This document shows, in pieces, positions 55,701 to 64,000 of a stretch of 64,000 nt of DNA (positions within the stretch are counted from its first letter, which is position 1; every line of letters starts with the position of its first letter). The DNA lies in the NCBI GenBank assembly GCA_033297075.1, contig MU858060.1, forward strand, positions 186,001 to 250,000, written 5' to 3'. The notes below the pieces were generated by a model that worked only from the letters and a program-made list of their open reading frames with translations, was not told the origin of the DNA and made no database searches. Origin of the DNA: Rhypophila decipiens (taxonomy: Eukaryota > Ascomycota > Sordariomycetes > Sordariales > Naviculisporaceae). Position numbers and translations under genes: made by a program.

Positions 55701-58700
55701 GGAACCTCAGTAAAAAGTGTGGATGCCGCTCGCTCATGGCAACTCGGTGATACACCACAGAATATGCGGTGCGCGGTTCTAGTGGTATGCTGCAAAGTGC
55801 GCCCTTTGAAGCAGGGCACCGTGACACATGGCCGGCTGTCCTGTGCCTCGATTACTTGTCTTCAAGTGCTGATCCCTTGCGGCAAGCCCATGGTCCAACG
55901 GGAGTCCAGAGAGACTCATCGGAATCTGAGGACGGACGTGTGAAATCAGATAGATCTATCAGACTCACCGTATCCGGAAGCTGTCACAACCACGTACACG
56001 GACACTTGTAGAGAAACACCCACGCCGCAAGAGTCATCAGTCATCCCGTCACCGGTGCGGTACCATTCAGAGGAGATAACAATTTGATCGAAATTTATCT
56101 CCGATCCATGCTCTTTGTATCAATTCAAACTTGCTCGTCCGATCTCGATTCTATCAAGATCTAAATGTATGAGAATTGACTATCAACATTTTATCAGACG
56201 AAACATTGGCGACGCGCAAACTCGAACAAGATACTCGGAGAGCTCGAAACAAGGCCTGCTCCATTCGAAGGCAGCTGCAGGTGGTGGCGTTTTCCGAAAT
56301 GGTCCAAAACTTGCCTGGTGGATCTCGCTGACACGCTGTGAGGATCGTTCCGAGCATCCAAGAAGTGAGGCTGTCTTGCATCTATACTCAATTCGTGCGC
56401 GAGAGAGTGCAAGACACGAGCGGCAGCCGAAAACTGTGCACCATACCTACACTCACTACTTTCAAGCAGTTACTTATCGGAAAATCCCCTGATTCGGCAC
56501 GAATCTTGAATCCCACCCTGTCACTGATGACCAAAGTTACCATTGCAGACAGTACGGATACGGAGCACCCAACTGGACCCTTATCGCCATCTTCATACAA
56601 GACTGTTTGTCCGACGACTATCCGCTCGTGGTTTTATCAACAACACACTTTGATGGCTTGGTGCCATTGGATGCTTCAGCTATAGCACAGTATATTGCTG
56701 CATGCAACATACATGATCTGGGAATGGTCGTCTAATAACACGGGTATTTCAGCGGGACGAGAGTTGACACATCCGGGACCGGCCACCCTTCACCAGAACC
56801 CTTTTGCGTCAATCGGTCAGGTGACAGCCTCGTCACTCGCTCAGATCAGGCACTACGGAGTATCCTACGGTACTTGGCCGACGATAACGGAACTAGGGTC
56901 CGGGTACTCGCTCTTTGTCCAAGAACCCATCAAGCATCAAAGCAATCGTCATTGACCCATCACTGACGCCAGTTGGTCGGTCAGGGAAGGACAATGCCGT
57001 CAAGCAGAGCCCCAGATTCCCAGATTCTCTTCCTCGAGATTTCTTTTGTTCTCTTCTGGGCCTCTTTTTGTCCATTTTCCTTTCATCTTTGTCAGGTGTA
57101 ACAAGACATGGAACAACCACCAGGACACACCCGAAGCTCCCTGCAGCTATGTGCATCTCTCCTTTGCCCCTTGATGCCCTTTCCACTCTTTTGTTCAGGG
57201 CAGAAGAGTACAGCAATTGCGCAGTTACTGTTGCCATCTGTCAAGCAGCAGCCTTGGGCGAGACCCCTGGTACCACTACCACGTCGAGTCATCAGAGCCA
57301 GCCACTCACGGGACAGTCTGCACACATGGGTCAGCCAATCACCGTCCTTGATCGATCTACATGCCTTCCTAATTGTAATACATACATCGCTGATGGGATT
57401 GTGTCCGCCCAGCGAAAGCAATTGACAGAAAAAGGGTCTTTGAATCGAGCCGAAGAGGCGAGGTCTGCACAGTAATCGCGGGTGTGCTTGTTCACATTTG
57501 TCGGGTTGCACGACTTGCTTCCCGAACCATCCATTGGTCTCACCAATTGGCCGTGACGACACATGATGAAACCAGCAACTCGATGGTCACCATTCACGGA
57601 TTCGCCTATCAAGTATCGACATCAGCAACAGCTCTCGTGAGGAATTGTGTGCCATGGGCTGTCCATATCGGGTTATCCTGATTTGAAGGGCAGAATTGGA
57701 GCTTTGTAAAGCACAAGCTATTATCGATTCTCCTATCACATTCTCAATTGCGTTATTATTTATTCCGCAATTCGTGCACTCGTGACATGGCCTGGCTGCC
57801 TGTGCATCGATGGTGGTGTCTGTCAGGTCACAGTGCCATCCACACACTCGACCACACCACCTTTCAACAAGCTTTGGTGTGTCGATAGATCTCATTCCCC
57901 AGTGTTATTTCCGGTTCTTGGTGGGCTTCTACAAGTTGCCTATTGTATTGGGTGCCCCTTACCTACATACATACATAACTACCGGTCCAAAACTGCTGGA
58001 AGGGGGGTCCAAGGAAGGATTGTGAAGTATCAATCCATCCCACCCACCGTCCGTCCGATCACATATCTCTCTCATCACAATCCAACAACAACATGCAGAC
58101 CTACCTACGGATGCCTACCTAGAGGATTCTGTGCGAATCCCTGAGAAATAATAGGGGTCCATACGGAACCCTATCTTACTGGACCAGTTTAAGGTCCGGC
58201 TTGTGTACGTACGTGTTCAACAAACAAGCCACTGGGACCGAATCGGGTCCGGGCCAGCGTCGATGGGATGCAAGGCTGCTGTGCTGCTAGCCGTATGCCG
58301 CCGTGTGTGTCACGACTGCCTGCCTGCCCGTCTGCCTGCCGACGGACGCTGCCTACCTATAACCGGGCACATACCTACCTACGTATCTATCTGCCTGCTT
58401 ATTAACCCACTGTTTTGCTGGTCCAAAAGAGCGAGATCTAGATGTTTATTCATACATATGCGCGAGTGCGCATACCAGGCATAATGCCAACCTTGGCTTT
58501 TCTGTCCTGGATCCTGGAAGCTCTCCACGTGAGACGGGACTTCATGCCCCCTTTCGTGTCAAGATATTATTTGGCGAGCTTGAGCATAAGTGAAGTGAGC
58601 TCTTCCTTGGCTTTTCGCCTCATTAGCTTTCATCGCCGAGCGGTTGCCATACCATCGGTCGGACCTAGGTGCTATTCGTGCGAGTGCGGTCTGAATTCTA

Positions 58701-58701
58701 T

Positions 58702-58724
58702 TGCTGCTGCTGCTGCTGCTGCTG
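58702..58724. repeat. TGC/CTG trinucleotide repeat
   Basis: Between seven and eight perfect TGC units lie in the gene desert, outside any supported gene. Confidence 0.95.
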
Positions 58725-59171
58725 TTTGTTGTGTTGACATCCAGCATGTGTTAATCGGAAAAGGGGGGATTGGCCCAGCTTTCCGGCCTCAAAATATACA
58801 TATACACTTATCACACACGTATCGAAAACACCATGCAACAAGAAACAGAAAGAAATTGAGGACTTGGAAACGACAAGTGCTGGGCAGCAATTGATAATTA
58901 TCTATCGCCTATTATGTATTCTTGCCTTGTCCTTTTTTTCCGGACAAACAAGCTGACGACTCTTGTCTGCCTACCTACATACTAAAACCATTCTTGAGTA
59001 AAGTTTTCCCGTTCATTTAAGGAGCTCACTTACTGTTCTAGTGCTGTACCGTTTCAGTTCCGACGAGCTAGCTATACAAGCTGGAGTCTTGTACTTGGCT
59101 TGACCAGGTTAAGCACTGTTTTTCATATCAAGTTTGAATCAAGAGCCTTCAATGCTTCCAGGTTATGACCA

Positions 59172-59187
59172 ACCTACCTAGGTAGGT
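59172..59187. repeat. 16-bp perfect palindrome
   Basis: ACCTACCTAGGTAGGT is its own reverse complement. A shorter version, TACCTAGGTA, recurs at 59891-59900, and many half-sites (CCTACCTA) lie at 57.9-60.6 kb. Confidence 0.95.
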
Positions 59188-59522
59188 AGTACTAGTCAGT
59201 CACCCTCAGGAAAAGTAATCCATCCCAGCATTGCTTGTGTCTGCCTGCCTGACTGACTGTGAATATATCGATTTTGGACGACGGCTGGTAAGCTTCCCAA
59301 AGCAGCATGAAACCAGCAAGCGGGTCTCGTATCGAGCAGGGGGACAGTCAAGACAGGTGAGATGCAACAGTCTTGATATTCCTTCCAGGCTCCCTTTTTG
59401 TCGAGGGATGGATCGCTCCATCCCGGAGGGAGACATGAGCACGCCTATCCGTCCGGAATCAGAAAAATGTGATGTACAATTCCAGTCACGAGCTAAGGAT
59501 TCTTGAGTAAATCTTGAACCAG

Positions 59523-59547
59523 GGACTGGACTGGACTGGACTGGACT
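59523..59547. repeat. GGACT pentanucleotide repeat
   Basis: Five perfect GGACT units form a microsatellite in the gene desert. Confidence 0.95.
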
Positions 59548-60955
59548 AGACGTAGGCACCTGTCAGCCTGGATGGTGATGATGATGGATGATGCTAACGA
59601 CTGTTAGTTATATATGCCTAACCACCACCACGCAGCTCCTTGATATCTTCAAGATACACACACACCTAAGGAGTGTGTGTCTATGGTATTTGAGTGACTA
59701 AACATGGCGTCGTTCAAGGCTGTCCACGCTCTTCTCATCACTTCATTTGTATCCTTTGCTGCTTTCCTCTGCCAAGTTCAATACTTTTCATCTTGATCTC
59801 CGCAGACAGGTAGGCAGGGACCTTGCTTGCTCGGGGCAGCCATGGAAGCAGGCAGCGAGAGTTGATCTACAGTAGTGATCGATGGCTACCTACCTAGGTA
59901 CAGTGCCTTCCATAGAGGAGAATCACTTGCCCACCGCAACTGTTAGAAGATGGATCAGCCTCTTCTTCTCATATCTTTGTCATACGAATTCCCAGCTCAA
60001 GTCGTTTTGTATTTCTACAAAACAATCTCCCTTCTCGGCCATATGTCCCGGACCGCTTGGAGCTTGACAGAGCAAGCAGTATTTTTGGGGGTTTGTACGA
60101 GAGAAGAGACCAGTGGGTGTGAGATGAGAGCAGATATCACTCACGCTAAAGAGGTATCGTACTATCATGGGCATCACGCCTTGTCAATCCAACTCACATC
60201 GCAAATCTTTGTACAAGGCCCCTAATATACAGGCACTACTCTTGTAAGACAGACGTGTTGACTAGCTAGAATAGAGGCTTTGACTGGCTGGGATAAATGC
60301 CTCGACTAGATTCGAATAGATAGCTAGGGAAATTAAAATAAATACCTCTGGGCTGGAAAGTCAAATTGGACAGGTGTCTCTATACGAGAGGAGTGGTGCT
60401 TGAATATTAGGCGCCTTGTATAATCACGATTCCGATACAAGGCAACGAACCAAGTCTTTCATCTGAATGGCTTCAGTACTGCAATGGACCTCGCAATCCT
60501 ATTACTATAGCACCAAATCAACGCTTCGATTTTATTTCGCTGCTCCCAATATTCTGTCTGGGTATATGTATCTGTATCCGTAACTAGTGCATGCCCATGA
60601 TGAATGCTAGGTAGGAAAAAATGGATACCAAGCCGAGGTCTCTATCCATGCCCTTCCGTTCTTCGCTTCCCATGATGCAGAAAGAAAAACTGTGCAGACA
60701 GTGCAGGGTAAAAAACCAACGCCAGTGTATATGTATCTTCTGTCATGCTCAAATCGCTGCCGTATAGGGTAGCGCCGTGAAAGCTCGGCCGTAAACAATG
60801 CAAAAAACTCACGGTAATCGTAGGATTTCGAAGCCGCCGGTTGGGTCAACTCCGGGTTCATAAACTCCGGGTTCATACGGATTGGCGGACAACTGTTTGA
60901 GCATGTGCAAGGAGGCACCATACATGTGGCCCGCTATCGTCTCTGGAGACCATTC

Positions 60956-62406
60956 CTAGTGGTCAGTCTGTTTTGCTGTGGGCAGTTCTTTCAGCGCCTC
61001 GGCAATGATTCCAATGGCGCGCTGCAGTTCCTCATCGGTGATGACAAGAGGAGGGGCAAACCGGATGATGTTTCCGTGGGTCGGTTTCGCCTATTGTAGC
61101 CATGTTAGCACCTTTCACACCATGAAGCCATCCAAAATACTTACCAAAAGACCCTTGTCCTTGAGAACAAGGCAGAGATCCCAAGCAGTCCTGCCCTCTG
61201 TGGCAGACTCGTCAATGACAACCGCATTGAGCAGACCTTTTCCTCGGACTGTGTGGACGATCGGGGAGCCGATCGAGGCCACACCCTCGCGGAAGATCTT
61301 GCCCAGCCGCTCAGCGTTCGCCACCAGATTCTCCTCCTCTACCAGTTCGAGGGCGCGAATCGAAACGGCACAGCCAAGAGGGTTACCTCCGTAAGTCGAT
61401 CCGTGAGTACCAGGCTCAATGACCAACATGACGTCCTTGTTGGCCAGTACCGCGCTGACAGGATACATTCCACCCGAGATGGCTTTTCCCAGTGTCACCA
61501 TGTCCGGCTTGATTCCGGCCCACTCTGAGCAGAGCATGCGTCCTGTACGAGCAATTCCCGTCTGAATCTCGTCGCAGATTAGGAGCACATTGTGCTTCTT
61601 GCAGAGCTCAGCGACCTTGGGTAGATAGTCGGCGTCGGGTACCACCACTCCGGCCTCGCCTTGGATAGGCTCCACAATAAAGGCGGCTGTCTCTTTCCCG
61701 TACTCTTCAAGGACTGCCTCGAGGTCCTCAACGTTGTTGTACCGGATAGCCTTGCCAGTTGTGGGGTTTACGGCGCCGATGTTAGGGACATACGGGCCAT
61801 AACCGTCGCGGGACTCGGGGTCGACAGAGAGTGATATGGCTGTCATCTAAAGAGTCACAATAAGAGAATGTCAGAGCTGTGGTGGATGAGCGTGGGTAGA
61901 CTTACCGTCCTGCCATGGAAGTTGTCTGACGCTCCAAAGATACGGGCCTTGCCCGGTGCCACTTTCTTGACCTTGTAAGCCCACTTGCGAGCGATCTTGA
62001 TGGCGGTCTCGACGGCCTCGGCGCCTGTATTCATGGGCAGAACCATGTCGTAGCCAAAAATTTCATGCACCTTCTGGGCCCATACAGGGAAGACGTCATT
62101 GTAGAATGCGCGGGAACTGAGCGTGACACGGCTAGCCTGTTCGGTGAGGGCCTTGATCAGCTCTGGGTGACAGTGGCCTTGGTTGACCGCGCTGTAGGCA
62201 GAGAGAAAATCGAGGTAGTGCTTGCCCTCGGGATCCCACACGTTGACACCCTGGGCCCTGGCGAAGACGACGGGCAGCGGGTGGTAGTTGTGGGCAGCAT
62301 ACTCGTCCTCGTGTTTGATGGCCGCCGCCGTCGAGGTTGCGTGATAGCGGCCGTCAGTTTTGTTGCTTTTGCCGTTGGCGACCTCGGTCTCTGCGTGTGG
62401 CGCCAT
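60956..62406 (-). CDS. Ornithine aminotransferase
   Basis: Exons 62406-61906, 61846-61145 and 61090-60956 (introns 59 and 54 nt, both phase 0) encode about 445 aa. The first in-frame ATG is 62406; the frame is open upstream to a TAA but without an ATG. Class III PLP-aminotransferase blocks are clear: [29 protein letters not shown] (Asp ~259), and the Schiff-base lysine in TLGKAISGG (~288). The sequence [12 protein letters not shown] and the final [14 protein letters not shown] fit ornithine rather than acetylornithine aminotransferase. It converts ornithine and 2-oxoglutarate to glutamate semialdehyde and glutamate in arginine catabolism. No mitochondrial presequence is seen, as for yeast Car2. 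Confidence 0.94.
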
Positions 62407-63376
62407 GTTGACGGACGAAAGATTCGACGAAACAGCTGGATCTACAGTGTAATGGTAGTTGGGAGGTGCGTCGAGGAGGGGCAAATGTTCAAGTTATATT
62501 CTTGGTAGGCTCAATTGGAGCAATGACAAGACAAAGTCGTTGAGTTTGTGATATGAATTCTCCCAAACAAAACAGCGGTGTGAATATGTGAATGTTGTAT
62601 TCTCTGCTGGTGGGAGAAGGGATGCAAGAATATGAAAGAAGAAGACGAGCTTTGAGTGGCGGGGTGACCAAGGAGGGGAACCCTGTTTAATACCTGTATC
62701 TACAAGTACCTGAGAGAAGGAACAACCCGCCCCGAGACGGCCAGACAAGGAAAACCCGGAAAACTCGGCCGGACTCTGGACAAGTGATCGAACCCAATTC
62801 AACGGGACCTGGCGCGTTTTACCAATCCAAAGCCGCCGCCGCTATACCCCTAAGTGATATAAGTCCGTCATAACAGAGTTCGACGGGGTATGACAGCAGC
62901 CAATACCTCACGTGGCCACCGTCCCGGGGCCAACCAAGCCGAAGGAAAGCGGCCAACATGATGGGGCCATGACATTACGAAACGAAACATTGTTACGAAA
63001 TGTGGCACTCATTTGGGCATTTCATTGGGCAGTTCTTGGCTGTTGGCACAGTGCTGAGTGAGCTCAAGAGTTTTCGATGCAGTTGAACCCGTGGTCCGGG
63101 TCATGAACAAAATGATCGTTCATCATGGTAACATTTGCACATGGACGGGACAAGTTGAGGATGCAGGGTCCCCCACTTCAAGCGTCCAACCGCCGCATGG
63201 CTTGCAGCGGGATCAGCCAATTAGCAGCCTGGTGATTTACCCTCCACTCCCGGTAGGGCTGGCCATCAAGGTCGCCAGCTGGTGCCGGTCTCTGGCACTG
63301 GCAGGTAACAGAACGTCAAGAAATATCATTCAACCGCTTCGCGTTCTGTGATGGACAGAAGGTCTCATGTCACAAA
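62407..63376. promoter_or_regulatory. Divergent promoter region (aminotransferase / GPI10)
   Basis: This 970-bp interval lies between two outward-reading starts. A CT-box or TATA box is not obvious near either ATG. The open frame 63058-63351 is not convincing. Confidence 0.35.
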
Positions 63377-64000
63377 ATGGTTAAAGATTCAGGGCCCTTA
63401 CCTGGGCAGGGGAAGAACAGAAAGGATGATGCCACCAAGCCACCACCGAGAGAAACGCATCAGGAGGTCCTCTCTGCCCAAGTGACAGATGTCCTTACCC
63501 TTCTCCTTGTATTTCGTTTCATCAATGCCATCTGCGTGCGGACTTTTTTCCAGCCGGATGAGTATTTTCAGGCATTGGAACCAGCATGGAAGATTGCATT
63601 TGGAGGCGAGAGCGGTGCTTGGTTGACCTGGGTATGTATATTTCGACTCGTTGCTGTCGATGTCTCCTTTACATGCTCTTGGCACTTACACATCAATAAT
63701 TACAGGAGTGGGATCACCAACTTCGGTCATCATTGCACCCTGCCATATTCGGGCTTGCTTACAAGGCCTCTCACATGTTGATGCGGACACTATTGTTCCC
63801 ACCGCAACTCGAGTCCTTTATCCTGGTCGTTTTGCCCAAGGTCGTGCAGTCCGTGTTTGCTGCGCTCGGTGATTTTTACACCTGGAGGCTTGCCACAAGT
63901 ATCTATGGACAGTCCAGCAACGTGCCATGGGCAGCAGTAAGTTTTCCACGCTGTGTGATAAGTCTGGAAGAGAATACTAATCCGTGACAATAGCTATGGA
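63377..64000 (+). CDS. GPI10: GPI mannosyltransferase 3 (GPI10/PIG-B), 5' part only
   Basis: Exons 63377-63631, 63706-63936 and the first seven bases of a third (63994-64000) are inside the window; the gene runs off the right edge. The ATG at 63377 starts ~164 visible residues. After a hydrophilic leader, a first membrane segment leads into [16 protein letters not shown], the lumenal acidic motif of GT22 mannosyltransferases. Then come [13 protein letters not shown], across the first splice junction, and more hydrophobic helices. These blocks match GPI10/PIG-B, which adds the third mannose to the GPI precursor in the ER. Both visible introns (74 and 57 nt) are phase 0. Confidence 0.88.

Larger units (their letters stand above)
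52739..60955. other. Eight-kilobase gene desert
   Basis: No frame in this 8.2-kb interval has a recognisable domain, and introns plus weak frames could not be joined into one. The first ~600 bp are the upstream region of Atg1. From about 56 kb on, CCTACCTAGGTA-type words, CTG, GGACT and CA repeats become frequent. The longest frame, 56915-57475, crosses a pyrimidine-rich tract (57040-57095) and looks accidental. A duplicated word, CTCCGGGTTCATA, occurs at about 60848 and 60863. A non-coding transcript or long regulatory region is possible. Confidence 0.5.

Noticed and set aside
56915..57475. 186-codon frame in the gene desert
   Set aside because: It has no proper ATG context, crosses a pyrimidine-rich tract, and has competing frames on both strands.

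Overview
This window is nuclear DNA of a filamentous ascomycete, most likely a Sordariomycete. It has compact protein genes with short GT-AG introns (mostly 50-80 nt, with CTRAY-like branch sites), typical Pezizomycotina families (NACHT-ankyrin STAND protein, AAA ATPase of the DUF7025 type, SAP/PINIT/SP-RING SUMO ligase, Snx41/Atg20-type sorting nexin), and intergenic DNA with many CCTACCTAGGTAGG-like palindromes. I found 19 protein genes, one truncated pseudogene, several tandem repeats and no convincing tRNA or rRNA gene. Gene models come from joining open frames at splice sites read by eye with matching phases. No transcript evidence was available.

Layout. 0.1-7.4 kb: a divergent pair made of an AAA+ ATPase with two C-terminal membrane segments (minus) and a NACHT-ankyrin-ZZ-finger STAND/NLR-like protein (plus). 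This is the most accessory-looking part and the best candidate for a little-described system. 8.1-9.4 kb: a six-hairpin-glycosidase-like protein. 9.4-12.4 kb: gene-poor, with a diverged 127-bp tandem duplication. 12.7-13.9 kb: a RING-finger protein. 15.2-18.7 kb: a dynamin-like GTPase and an OHCU decarboxylase (uric acid breakdown), both minus. 19.2-22.7 kb: ribosomal protein eL28 and cytosolic-type malate dehydrogenase. 24.1-29.4 kb: TRAPP subunit Trs33, a PIAS/Siz SUMO ligase, and a small DUF2423 nucleolar-type protein. 29.9-39.4 kb: GPI7/LAS21 ethanolamine phosphate transferase, condensin subunit 3 (CAP-G/Ycg1), and Nop4-like RNA-binding protein. 39.6-41.2 kb: the mRNA capping guanylyltransferase, followed by an inverted, internally deleted copy of its own 5' half. 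42.0-52.7 kb: Snx41/Atg20-like sorting nexin, a mitochondrial PPR protein, and Atg1 kinase. 52.7-61.0 kb: an 8.2-kb gene desert rich in short palindromes and microsatellites. 61.0-64.0 kb: ornithine aminotransferase and, cut by the window edge, the GPI mannosyltransferase GPI10.

Most genes are unrelated housekeeping functions packed together. Two loose functional pairings are visible: two GPI-anchor enzymes (GPI7 and GPI10) and two autophagy proteins (Snx41/Atg20-like and Atg1). The divergent AAA/NLR pair is the only arrangement that suggests a dedicated module, and that link is inferred from position and families, not shown.
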